Assembly (NCBI RefSeq): GCF_963678635.1 | Contig: NC_087064.1 | Coordinates: 22,368,509 to 22,432,508, forward strand | Direction of reading: 5' to 3' | Length of the DNA: 64,000 nt | DNA from: Symsagittifera roscoffensis | Taxonomy: Eukaryota > Xenacoelomorpha > Acoela > Convolutidae | Part shown: one piece after another, positions 1 to 10,331 of the stretch | Position numbering within the stretch: the stretch's first letter is position 1 | Layout: the number at the start of each line of letters is the position of its first letter | Position numbers and translations under genes: made by a program | The notes under the pieces: model-generated | Databases searched by the model: none | What the model was told of the DNA's origin: nothing | What the model saw: the letters and a program-made list of their open reading frames with translations, nothing else

Positions 1-365
1 GGATTATTTTTTGTGAAGTTCTGGAGGTTTGAAAATGGGCAAATTGACCATGTTCTGGACTAAAATATGCGCGGTTTGAAGAGTTTATTCATATTCCTGG
101 GAGCGTAATGCAAATTATTTTTGCGTGGCGAAATATTCCGCACAACAAAACCGTTCCAAATTGAATTGAAACTCGGTACGGTTGTTAATCGGATCGGTTG
201 AATTAATTCAATACGACTCAACATTTCAAACTTTGATATTGTCCAAAACTTATAGGTGTTCAATATTTTATTTTCCCAAAAACTATTCGATAAGAAATAA
301 GGGACAATCGGAACATTCAGGGCTTTGCTGTTATACGAGCAGTCTTGTTTCAGGTTTTATAACGA
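1..365. repeat. Dispersed repeat, left copy
   Basis: This segment is a diverged, same-orientation copy of 60853-61232. Both begin with a run like ttattttttgt-aagtt-tgg followed by gggttt, share a middle block containing cgttccaaatt, and end with a block reading cagggctt...tacgagcagtc.tgttt. Neither copy encodes a convincing protein. It is probably a non-autonomous mobile element, but I saw no terminal inverted repeats. The left edge is cut by the window. Confidence 0.6.
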
Positions 366-2351
366 ATTGTATTCTTTGTTTTATATTTTGGTTCCTTGAG
401 CAAATCAAGCATGTTTGTAGTACTCGATGAAACGTAAAACAATTAAACCCTTCGTCTCTGAAAGCCAGTTCCTAAGATTTTTTTTGTTTGTTGTGTTTCA
501 TAAAGGTTGTTGAAAAATGAAAAAAGTCATTTAAGTAGAAACTGGGTTGTTTACGTCTCTGTACATTAGATTTTTGATGCAAAAGTCGTTTCCTGTTTGA
601 ATGAGCATTAAGTACTCTATTGAGGACAAGCATTTAGCACCGAAAACTAGTCGCCCCATAGGATGCTGCTCAACTCCTTGGTTAGTAGTTGAGCTGGGTA
701 AGATCCAATGATGTCGCTAATTTGGCTGATATGTGGTGAGGAACAAAGGCGTTTTTTGTTTTTCTGGTCTTTGTTAACTAAGAATGAGTGAAAATATTTG
801 ATTTTACGTCTACGTATTTGCAAGCCAGTTGTTAAGCCTGTTGATTAGATTGATTACACCCTTAAGTGTTGCTTATGCCATCCTGAAATGTATGCATACA
901 CCTCTATCTCGAACAAAATGTCTGGATGTAGCGTAGAGCGTGAGAGCGAGCTGTGAGAGTCAGCGAGCCGTGAGAGTCAGCGAGCTTGCGAAAACGTAGG
1001 CGCAGCACCAAAGATTATTCACCCTCATTTTCTCATAATACCTTGAGCTCGAGTTCCCTTATTCGAGCGCAAGTCTAGTATTCAGTTATTTATCTCAAAA
1101 AGATTAACAAAATTGAGCTGAAAGGGTAAAAATAAGCACAAATTTGAGCTTGAAGGGTCGATAAGTGCAGTCAATCTGATGTTCTCTAGTAAACGCGTTA
1201 TCACATCTCTAAACAAAATTGTCTATTGCTTTGGTATATTGTATTTTAATTTGAGTCGTATAAGGCAACAAGCACTTTACTACAGGGGCGGATCAAGGAT
1301 TTTCTCGAGGGTGGGGGCGGATTTTCGAAAAAAATTTCGGAAACTTTGTCGACTTTTTTTAGGTCGACCAAATTGAATGTCCCGAGCTCTCCCAAAGCAG
1401 TAAACAGGGCCTGTTTTGGCCAAAATTTCTGCGCCGCATCAAAACTTTTGAAAAAACAGGCCAAAAAATTCGTTTTTCGGCACTTTTTCGAAAATTTTGA
1501 GGCGTTTTTGCTGTGCGCGCTCCGCCCTCAAATTATATTTTCAGGGGAATGAAAATTTTGTATATTTTGTATATCTAGTATATTTTGGCGCCGAATGAAA
1601 ACCCCCCAATATTCTGAATGCTATTTAAGTCTTCTTAAATAATTTCTGGTTAAAACTTTTTTTTGATAATTTATAAATATCGAATTAACAAGATAAAATA
1701 TTCAGTGTGTGAGTTCGTAGTTTGTGGTGCAGTGCTGACTCAAATTTTAAAACTTTTCTCTCCCAAATTGGGTTGATTTATGCGAAAACAGATGGAATCA
1801 AAACCCGCTTACAGTTTTAGCGTAAATATTTTGGTGCCCTAAAAACTGATCAAAATCGGCTATTTAAGTCAATTGAAAATTCAGTCAAAACTACTGGTAG
1901 TAAAAAACCTTAATCAAAATGAGATTCTCTTATGTAGCCCAACACAGTTAGAAGGGGTATCTTCAAATTTGTATTCAATTTTTTTTTTCGTTTGATAGTC
2001 AAACGCGGTATTAAATTTTTTTTCGTCTTCAGTCAAACCAATTTGTGAAAAACTCGCGTTTCAAAGTTCAAATCTAATTCGATTTGTTCGGATAATATAA
2101 ATCTACGCTGCACAATTTCAATCTTTAAAACGTGACACTTATTGTTCATAGCTCCTCGAGCCGAAATTCAGAGCGAAGATTGAAAATCTTTTCAAGTTGT
2201 TTCGACTTCGGGTTCCATTTATAGCTTTTTTTTTACTTCTGTGGACCCATGTTAATTTTCCAAATATCCAAAAAAAATCGAGTGAATCAAAATAACAGTT
2301 TTCAAAGGTTCAATAATCTTTCATTAATTTTTTAGCTGATAAATTTACACC
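366..2351. other. Non-coding stretch left of the LTR element
   Basis: No coding region is supported here. It contains a short tandem array around 945-985 (gtgagagtcagcgagc-like units), a G-rich patch at 1285-1320 followed by A/T-rich sequence typical of decayed repeats, and a block at about 1860-1990 that resembles 26330-26460. The last four bases, 2352-2355, are the left CTAC target-site duplication of the LTR element. Confidence 0.5.
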
Positions 2352-2355
2352 CTAC
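2352..2355. other. Target-site duplication CTAC, left
   Basis: CTAC lies immediately left of the LTR terminus TGAGTTAAG and is repeated immediately right of the other LTR at 20791-20794. A 4-bp duplication is the size usual for gypsy and other errantiviruses of the Ty3 group. It shows that 2356-20790 was inserted as one unit. Confidence 0.85.
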
Positions 2356-2765
2356 TGAGTTAAGATGTAGGGTGTATAACTCATAGAGTAATTTCGGATA
2401 GAGTACACCGTCTGCTCGTCACGCTATCTTATTTTCGGCCGGATAGATTCGTGCAACTTATTAGTCTAATACCGATCCTAATCTTACTCTGATATCTATT
2501 AGTCTCAGGGTGTTTAACTAGTCTCTGCTAGGCTCAATAGATCTAGAGTATACTGGTTTATTGCGACTGCAAAAGTTCTCTTGGAGAGGTAACTAATTTC
2601 TAAGTTAATTCAAATCTCTCTGGTGCTGAAACTGCAAGTAATTTCAGCACTTACAAATAAGTGGATTGCTAGTTAGATGAAATATGATTGGTTAATATTA
2701 AATATTTTATAGTGATAAAATATCTAATTTATCCAATAATAAAAAGTAGTTTAGATCAGGTTCCA
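2356..2765 (-). repeat. 3' LTR of the giant element
   Basis: It matches 20380-20790 along its whole length with about 20 differences, and reads TG...CA on either strand at the termini. On the element strand it contains TATAAAA (2706-2712) and AATAAA (2557-2562). The second motif is a plausible polyadenylation signal and is mutated in the other LTR. It is the downstream LTR because the coding strand is minus. Confidence 0.93.
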
Positions 2766-2776
2766 CCCATCCGTTT
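2766..2776 (-). other. Candidate polypurine tract, imperfect
   Basis: On the element strand the bases immediately before the 3' LTR read AAACGGATGGG. Nine of the eleven are purines, and this is where plus-strand priming should occur. The interruptions may be post-insertion mutations. A second purine-rich stretch (acagaaagaaaga) lies about 30 bases further from the LTR. Confidence 0.4.
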
Positions 2777-4361
2777 ACAGAGTTTTTAGAATTATCTTTC
2801 TTTCTGTAATTGAAGGATGGATAATGAACGTTGGTATTTGGCGAACATCATTTTCTTATCCGGTTCCTCTTGAAGAAGAACGTTCCAGGACGCTGGAATT
2901 AGGGATAGGAAATTGTTATCTTGTCATTCGACAACGACTGTGATCCCCAATGAAATCAATCCGATTTCAAAATGGTCTGCTATGTCAGATTTTTCTGTAT
3001 TAGTAGAGAACTGTTTTGTGTGCAGCTTCGTATGGGAATGGCGTGAAAATCGTGTTTGGAAGGGATGCCTTGTAACTCGGATCTGTACGTATACTTGAAC
3101 ATCGAGGTGGTCATTGGTCTAGTTCAATGAAGTCCTTTTCTGCGAAGTCAAGTCGTACTCTAAATCCTTTGAGTCGTGATCGTGGACGGCATGTCGGTTG
3201 TGTTTAGCCATTCTTTTGTTCGAGTGTGATGGGATCGTCTAGTCTTTGGATGTTCGTCTTTGTTGTTGTGTATGATCTATATACTGCATATTACGATTTA
3301 CATTTTATAAATTTTTGTTAATTTGGTTTTTGGTCATGATCTTAGTTAGTTGTTTTCACAAAAACGTTTTATTTTAGTTCGGTTATTTTGAAGAGTTACT
3401 CACCCTTGAGTACCTCTTATTAAAAATTGAAGTGTGGTCAAAAAGCGTGGGTGTAGCGCGGTGGGTTTGTCCGGCTATAAGCATGCTCAGGAGGTCTTTC
3501 TCTGGTGGGTTAGGCCAGTAATGTGAGTATGATTTCATGCTGTTTCTTTGAGAGGTCCTGTTATGTGCTAACATTTTGTTGGTTTTTTTTGGTCTTTCTT
3601 ATGTTACTTTGGTTGTGTCCTTTTTTCAAAAATCAAATTGTTTTTGGTTTGGGTTTGTCTTACGACTTTTTTGTGTTTTATTATTTCTTTCTTAGACTTT
3701 ATAATAGTCTTCAAAAGAATAAATTATCCAGTTTTAAGCTGGGTTAATCCGGTTTGGGTACCGTTGGTTTTCTTTTCTTAGTCATGCTGTTATTTTTTGA
3801 TTTGTGGTGTTTAGTAAGCTGCGTTGGTTAGTTTGGTTTAGTATATAATTCATTTCCAACTGGGTTAAAGGAAAGTTTGAAACTTGTTATTGCTTGTTTG
3901 AGTTGTTGTAAGTGAAAACTTGAAACATAAAATCATTATTTAAACAATTCTTCGTGGGCGAGCTGTGCGAGTTTGGATAGAATTCTTGTGCGACTGAATG
4001 AAAATATTGAAAAGGTTAGTACTGCTTTCTCATTTTATGAATTTATTGCTTAGAAATTTAGTTTTACTGCTTTTGGGGAGATTTAAAATTATAAATTTTC
4101 ATCGTATTTAATTTTACTGCTTCTTGGGGAAATAATTTATGAATGAAATTACTACATTGGGTATGAATTTTACTACATTATTTAGTGCGAAAGATTTATG
4201 AGTTTTAATATAAATTAACAAGTTTGTATTTTTATTTGTTTTTTTTTCTGTTTTGTAGATAATTGTAGTGTGAAGACTAAAAGAATAAATTAAACATTGA
4301 TAGAAAATGGTTAGTACAATTTTGAATTTATTAGTTAAAAGTATTTTAATTCGTATTTACC
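2777..4361 (-). other. 3' non-coding region of the giant element
   Basis: About 1.6 kb between the last ORF and the 3' LTR holds no supported ORF on the element strand. It contains a short direct repeat: a block with ttagttttactgcttttgggg at 4058-4080 recurs as a near copy at 4107-4130, and ggttagta recurs near 4014 and 4308. It could carry packaging, export or splicing signals, but nothing specific can be assigned. Confidence 0.5.
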
Positions 4362-4892
4362 TTATTCATCTGGGAAAAAGCCATGTGGGAAGATGTCGTG
4401 AATTAAGTCCGATGTTGTTAATAACTTGGCTAGTATGCGAAAGACATTTTTAGTTTGTAGCAGTGACCAAAGCAATTGAAGTGCGTTGATGGTGTTTAGT
4501 TCTTCTGTGCCTACTGCGAACTCATAAGGTGTGTTTTGGATTAGCTTGTAAAATTTATGATTATATTTAGTGTAATGAATAAACTCTAGTATGAGTATTT
4601 CGATAGGTTGTATGAATTCATGCGGGATAATGAAGGGTCTTGATTTTACATTGAAGGTCTTCGTGATGGGACAGAATATATACATTTGGGTGACTGGGTC
4701 GTAGTTGCGGAGGATGCCGTGGAGGTTAGTATTTTTAATGCAATATGTAAAATTAAGAAATAATGGTGATGTGTATTTCGAGTTAATAAACTGAAAACGG
4801 TGGTGGGGTTGTCGTGATGGTGTGTGTAAATCAAAATGGTTTTGTATAAAACGATAATATGTGTAAGTGTGCGTTTGTTTAGTGCGTAACAT
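4362..4892 (-). CDS. Accessory ORF of the giant element, 176-177 aa, unknown function
   Basis: An uninterrupted ORF begins at an ATG at 4892 (the reading frame is open further upstream, to about 4913) and ends in TAA at 4362. It is the last gene before the 3' LTR. The protein is rich in His, Tyr, Thr and aliphatic residues, with no signal peptide or clear transmembrane segment; a His/Thr/Tyr-rich N-terminus precedes a mixed alpha/beta-looking body. I do not recognise a family. It is intact in an element whose other genes are heavily broken, so either it is short enough to have escaped damage by chance or it was conserved until recently. By position it corresponds to the 3' accessory genes of complex retroviruses, but no homology to them is claimed. 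Confidence 0.5.
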   Translation of the reverse strand: MLRTKQTHTYTYYRFIQNHFDLHTPSRQPHHRFQFINSKYTSPLFLNFTYCIKNTNLHGILRNYDPVTQMYIFCPITKTFNVKSRPFIIPHEFIQPIEILILEFIHYTKYNHKFYKLIQNTPYEFAVGTEELNTINALQLLWSLLQTKNVFRILAKLLTTSDLIHDIFPHGFFPDE

Positions 4893-5072
4893 TATATCGT
4901 GGGAACAGTGCAAATTGCGTTCCTGTGGTGAAAGAAATTGAAAGGTTAGTGAAAATAACTGAAATTTATCATCGAAGCTTTCAAATGCTTGTATGTCAAC
5001 TAGTGCTTCTGAAATTATATGATCGCCCTTTTTATCAAAAATATTAAGTGTAAATAAGTATGATGTTTTAAT

Positions 5073-5363
5073 TTAAAAATTTTTGGTTAGTTGCGGGTTT
5101 GCAAAGCGATCTTCTAAAAATTGATCTTGGTTAGGACGGATGATATTATGATCGTAGTATTCAATTGAGTAATCGTTAGCTCGGGGTGCGGTGAATGTTT
5201 TTAATAATTTTTTATATCCAACGTAAGTAAATTGTCGAGGTGTTAATGATGTGGAGAGTTTATATAGTATATTTTTGTTTTTCTCGATATTTTCATTATT
5301 AGTTAGTGGTAGATAAAGGGGGTTAGTATAATTGTAGTAAGCTGTCCAATGAAGTGTTGGCAT
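5073..5363 (-). CDS. Accessory ORF fragment of the giant element, 96 aa
   Basis: An ATG at 5363 opens a 96-codon frame containing Tyr/Asn-rich sequence followed by a basic-acidic C-terminus. It lies in a different frame from the Ser/Thr/Pro-rich segment at 5365-6165. It could be the C-terminal part of that same gene after a frameshift, or a separate small gene. No family was recognised. It is followed by about 180 bp before the next accessory ORF. Confidence 0.35.
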   Translation of the reverse strand: MPTLHWTAYYNYTNPLYLPLTNNENIEKNKNILYKLSTSLTPRQFTYVGYKKLLKTFTAPRANDYSIEYYDHNIIRPNQDQFLEDRFANPQLTKNF

Positions 5364-5364
5364 T

Positions 5365-6165
5365 AAAACGTGCTCATCAACAAAATTTCGTGTGTCATTA
5401 GTAGTGGTAGAAGTATTTAAGGTATATTGTGGAAATGAGGGTAGGGTTATTTGAAGGAAACTTTTTGTTTGTGTGTTCTGGGTGGTTGATATATTCTCTG
5501 GCTGTTCCGGGTTTGGTTGTAAATGGGGGATTTGGGAATTTTCGTTTAAAAGTGCGGTAAGCTCGGTTAGTGCTGGTAGATGTTTCGGTGGATGTGGATG
5601 ATTGAGCTAATGATGGAGTGTAATCTGAAAGTGGTGTAGGTGTTTGTGGATTTGATGATGTTACTGTTGATGATAGTTGATGTATCGTAAGAGTGTGGGG
5701 GTATGTTAATTGTTGTTGTTAATTGTGTAAAGAAATTGTCAAGTTCTTCGGAAATTTGAATTTTATCTGGGGAGTTATTATGTGATCTGTCGGAATTAAA
5801 TGGAGAATAGGTTGGGGTTACTTGGGAAGCGTAAGAAGGATTGGAAAGGGATGGGAGTGGATGACTGGTTTGGATGGATCGAAAGGGGGGTTTGGAAAAA
5901 GCTGAGGAGTTGGTCTGGGTATGGGTAGAGGGAGATGGTTCGGAGTTTGCGAATTCGTCGGGAGTTTCTACATCGGAGTTGTTAAATTGTGAGATGGATA
6001 TAAAACTGAAATATCTGAGTTAGTATCAGAATTCATGCTTGATGGTATATTAATAACTGGAGAATCGGGTGGCGGGAAAGCAAAAAGTGGGATAATTGGG
6101 ATTTGAGTTTGGAGAGTGGGTGGGTGGGAATTTGAGCGGTGGAGGGATCCAATATGTCGGCTCAT
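5365..6165 (-). pseudogene. Ser/Thr/Pro-rich post-env ORF, frameshifted
   Basis: An ATG at 6165, seven bases after the env stop, starts a frame rich in Ser, Pro, Asn and Thr. This frame stops near 5968, but the same composition continues in a neighbouring frame down to about 5400 (a Thr/Pro/Ser-rich stretch followed by an acidic EELDNFF-like patch). This indicates one longer low-complexity protein with at least one frameshift. Such composition suits a disordered or heavily modified protein. No motif identifies it. It may join 5073-5363 in the ancestral form. Confidence 0.4.
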
Positions 6166-6171
6166 CGTGGG

Positions 6172-8778
6172 CTAAAAAAAATGATTATTTTGAGACTGAA
6201 AAGTGGTGGTATGAGGTTGATCGATAATTTGTTCATATGTATTATCATTTTGTGAATGATGTGTCATTATGTGTTGAATGGGACTTTGTGTTGTATTTGG
6301 TCGAAAATTTGGATTATTTGTGATTGCTAGGTTTCGAAAGTTTCGGGGAACTAATGATAATGGATGGTTTTGTGGTAGGATTGGTATCTGTGGTGCTGTA
6401 GGTGTTGTATCTACATTATTATGTTCTTCGTCATATGTGTTTGGTCTTTTGGATATTTTTGTATTATATTCTTTTATTTGTGCATCTAGAAGTATTTTAT
6501 TGATTGATGATGAAAAAATTCCAAAAAATCCTGCAAATAATATACGTGCTACACTTGCTTGGCGGTTTACTTGTGTATGTATAGCGCATGTGTTATAGAT
6601 TCCTTTTAACAGTGAGAAAAGAAATCCTATTAAATTAAACATACCGTATAATATAGTTAATCTTTCTAAGATGTAATAGGGCCATCCTAGAAAGGCGAGA
6701 ATTTCATTTTTTAAGGTTACAAAACTGAAAATATTTATGGGTGAAATATCTTGTGGTCTGTATTTTTCACCGTTTAAACATATGTTATCTTTAATATCCT
6801 TAAAATATCCGCTGTAGCCTTGTGTGTAAATGTCTGCAAATCCTGTGGTTTCGGCAAGTTTTCTTAAATTCTGGTCGATTGATTGTCGTTGTATTGTGTC
6901 CATTTGTGTTAGTAATTCTTGAAATTGTTGTGTTCTAATGTGATGTTGTATATCAGATTTAGATTATATTCCAATTGATTGTAAATCAATATTTGGGTTA
7001 CGAGCGATAGCTCTGATGCTTTCGGGTGAAAACTTTTTTAGTGGTTGCATCAATGTAGGATACGGTGTAAGTAGGTAGTATTTATCTTCGTCAGGGTTTA
7101 ATTGTACGAAATTGTGGCTATTTTCTGATCCACATGGGACTGCGGTATCCCAAAAATATGTTCGTCTTGAAAGTGTGTCGACAAAATGTACTTTATTTTT
7201 GTAGAATATGGGGATTCTTTTATAAAAACGTTTATCTTCAAAAACATATAATGGTGATACTTTTTTGGTTCAAGTATAAAACCATAAAATGTTTCCTTCA
7301 TAATCAAGAAAGTTTGATCTATTTCCTGATAATAAATATCCTGCGTAGGGTATTTTTAATACTGCTAATGCGAGTGATTGTAAGATTTGTGTTCTTTCTA
7401 ATTCGCATAGTTGATGAAGTGTTTCTAATTCAGAAAGTGACATTTCTTGGAAAATTCTACTAATTGTGTAGTCTAATTTCATATCTAAGTGAATATCAGA
7501 ATGTATATTACCAAAGTAGGTGCTATTCATTAGTGATAATTCTTGTAAACGTGTGCTTTTACTATCGTATGGTTTTAGCTTTCCACCACGGTTACCTGTG
7601 CTTTTATAAAAATTCACTGGGACGTATGATGTGCCTTCGTTAATAGAGTGACTTGTTGCATAAGGGTCAAATTTTATTTTTCCAGTAGTCATGTCGAAAC
7701 CTTTTTCGTATTCGACAAGTATTTCAGAGTATTGTGTTTTATAAATTGGATTGCTATATTTACATGCAAATTCTGTTTCGTGATAGATTTGAAAACGTGA
7801 CAATTTATTTTCTAAGTCATGAATGTTTTGAAATCATTGCTTTGTTTGTGAGACGGGTTCACTTGTTCGTATGGAAGTGATTCAATAAAATATTTTTCAT
7901 GAAATTTTATCACTCGAGCGTGTATTTTTGCTACTTGAAATGTTGTGTATGTATCTTCGGGAAACCAAACAATTGTTGCTTGGGTTCTTGTTGTACGGTC
8001 ACAATAACCTTGATCATTTTTGCAAGGCAATCTAATTCCTTGATAGATCATGGTGTTATCGGTTAAATCTCGTGTGAGTTGTATTTTTTCAAGTTGTATT
8101 TTCCAATCAAAAAACATTATTTCTTGATATCCTTTATTTTTTGTGTCTGCTATGCAGTTTGAGGTATTATTTATTCCAATATCTGGTATCCAGTGTTTAT
8201 CGTGTATATCATAGGTTAATCGTCCGTGTGCGCCATTATATGGGTATTTTCGTCTAATTGAACATGTCCTTGATATCGTTCAAGTTCTACTTGATGTACA
8301 GAATCGGCAAAGACTTGAAAATTTACTATTTTTCTGTCTGTGTTTTTATTTCTTGTTAGATTTAGTCTGAGTAATTCGTTTTTCCAATCGCGGGGTTTAA
8401 ATGTAAAAGTCTTTCTATGTTACTCTGGTAAAATGATTCGTGATCAAGTCGGTTTTTATTTCCGTTGGAGACTTGTGAACAATGTACTTTCTTTTCGGAA
8501 AATGTTGCTGTAAACTTATATACTGTGACTGTTGTTGCTCGGGCTTTTGAATACAATGTTGCTATTACATTTGTAGTTTCTATAGCTTGTGGTTCTGTTT
8601 CGCATTGTGTTACTCGATTTATTGCATACTTGTGTAGTGTTTTTTGTTCGTTTTCTTCACAATCATAGTGTGTTACTAATAAATCCTGAGGTCCTGTGCG
8701 AGGAGATGGATTTGTGTTATGGTCGGAAAATATTAGAAAAAGGATGTGTTGAAATGTTAATATTTTTAAAGTATACAT
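6172..8778 (-). pseudogene. env: env-like glycoprotein gene of the giant element, broken
   Basis: The ATG at 8778 is followed by a hydrophobic signal-peptide-like stretch, and the start overlaps the end of the upstream proline-rich ORF by about 13 bases. The segments 8778-8362, 7803-7270 and 6903-6172 are all in one frame. The intervening 8360-7812 is readable in another frame, so there are compensating indels, and in-frame stops occur near 7271 and 6970. The ectodomain has many scattered cysteines and NXS/T sites. A helical region (ELETLHQLCELERTQILQS) is followed by a YLLSGNRS-type segment, then a Cys-containing region ending near VPCG. A strong hydrophobic segment around ILAFLGWPYYILERLTILYG, about 70 codons into the 6903 segment, fits a membrane anchor, followed by a long Pro/Asn-rich tail. 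This is the architecture of a membrane-fusion glycoprotein. The subclass is uncertain; a class III (mononegavirus/chuvirus-like) origin is only a suggestion. Confidence 0.7.
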
Positions 8779-9865
8779 GTGTATGATAATCCGGAGTATG
8801 GGTTATAAAATGTTATGTATCCAATTGTGTTTTTTGTGTATCTATCGTAATTATATATTACTTCAGTTGTTATAAATGGTGGCGGTAGCGATTGAGCTGT
8901 TATATTTGGTGGACTTAATGGATAGGGGTGTACTACAATATTATTAAGTTTGACTGTTATTTCAAACTTTAATTGAAGACTGTTTTGTTGGAGTATTTGA
9001 ACATTATGTTGTCGAATATCTTCGTGGATATCTTGTCTATATTGTAATCTATTGAGTGCCCAACTGTAGAGTTGGTGGCTCTCGTGATGTTGTCCGAATA
9101 ATGGGGGAGGTGCTACGAATGTGTTCCAATCTAATCTTAGGGGTATATTCGTTGATTGTTCTCTGTATCGAGCGTCGAGGTTATTTGGAAAATTTAGGGG
9201 ATAATTGACTTATTGATGGTGTCGAGGGGAGTGATAATGTTTCTGGTAAGGATGATAATGTTGTATCTGAGGAAATATCTATTGGTTCATTTACTAAGTT
9301 TGGTTCTCCTTGTGAGTAAGGTTGTGTTGTCCAATATGGTAGTCGTTCGGTGGTATTGGGGGTAAGGGGGGGGGGGGTTAAAAGGATTTTCACGGATTTT
9401 TTCGGATGTTGGTGTTGAACCTAGATAGTCTGAAGGGAGATTTGGTGTGTTTTGTTGTGAAGTGAGCGTAGGAGTGTCTGGTAATGTAGTACTAGAGACT
9501 TCTGAGATTGATGGTGTTGGGGATTGAGGTATGTTAAAAGTAACTCTGGGAGTTTGAAAATTTCTATTTCGTCTTGGGTGTATAATTTGTCTATTGACTT
9601 CAACTGTATTTTGATTTTGACTAATATGCCTTAGTTGATTTACATCTTGTTGTAATGTGGGGTACAAATTATATGTTGGTTCACTTAGGGATGCTTGTCG
9701 CTGAACCGGTTCTAGTGGTTCGGATAAGCGGGCGTGTCGTTCTTCGAAAGTATACGGGTTATCTGAAAAGAAATTCGTGTGGATGTTTGAGGGTTTTGGG
9801 TAGTTGTAGGTATGATTGGGTTTTCTTGGGAAGATGTCGGTGAAGACTGTTTTGGTGGTGGTCGG
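8766..9865 (-). pseudogene. Proline-rich ORF upstream of env, frame break at a C12 tract
   Basis: The frame opens after a stop at 9866-9868 and runs to about 9370, where a run of 12 C (12 G at 9366-9377 on the plus strand) shifts it. Reading continues in the new frame through 9181 to a TAA at 8766-8768, overlapping the env start. The first part is rich in Pro, Thr, Ser and Asn and contains a PPPPYP run, a PPxY-type late-domain motif. The second part has ordinary composition. No ATG is visible near the beginning, so expression would require splicing or a joined upstream exon. It could be an extra structural protein; the family is unknown. Confidence 0.5.
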
Positions 9866-9902
9866 TTAGCAATTTTGGAAAAGTGTCCGATTAATCTGTT
9901 TC

Positions 9903-10091
9903 TTAGTGATAAGATTTATGTTTATTGTAATATTCTTCGGTGAAAAGAATTAAAAGGATAATTGCTAAGGCGAATGTGACTATTGTCTTTTTTACACATT
10001 TGCACATTGTCATAATTAGGGATGATGAAAATTTGAGGAATATTACGAATAGTAAAAAAATATCTGTTCTACTAAAAATCGTTGGTATCAT
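9903..10091 (-). CDS. Small hydrophobic ORF 2, 62 aa
   Basis: The ATG at 10091 directly follows the TAA of the upstream hydrophobic ORF in the same frame. The protein has two hydrophobic stretches (IFLLFVIFLKFSSSLI and TFALAIILLILF) separated by a short Cys/Lys segment (CKCVKK), with a His/Lys/Tyr tail. This is a two-pass viroporin-like layout of 62 residues. No family was recognised. Confidence 0.4.
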   Translation of the reverse strand: MIPTIFSRTDIFLLFVIFLKFSSSLIMTMCKCVKKTIVTFALAIILLILFTEEYYNKHKSYH

Positions 10092-10331
10092 TTAAATAGA
10101 CTTTGAATTATCGTACCTGTGAATGTGGTCAATGATTTGGGCAAGTTGAAGATATATTTCAAATAAGGAGTAGAAAATTAAAAAAATATTGCAAAAAATT
10201 ATTAAATGGATTATTAGGGCTTCAAAATTTTCAAAAAAAAATATTAGCAAAAGTTTAAATAGAATGAAAAATTTTATGAAAAGGTTTATGATTATATTTT
10301 TTAAGGTATCGACTGTTAAAGAGAGAAGCAT
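10092..10331 (-). CDS. Small hydrophobic ORF 1, 79 aa
   Basis: The ATG at 10331 starts a 79-codon ORF dominated by Ile, Leu and Phe, with at least two transmembrane-length stretches (FIKFFILFKLLLIFFF and HLIIFCNIFLIFYSLF). It ends in TAA, which is immediately followed by the ATG of the next hydrophobic ORF in frame. Ancestrally the two may have been one 142-codon membrane protein, or a stop/start reinitiation pair. Because the region is very AT-rich, hydrophobicity could partly be a by-product of composition. Confidence 0.4.
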   Translation of the reverse strand: MLLSLTVDTLKNIIINLFIKFFILFKLLLIFFFENFEALIIHLIIFCNIFLIFYSLFEIYLQLAQIIDHIHRYDNSKSI

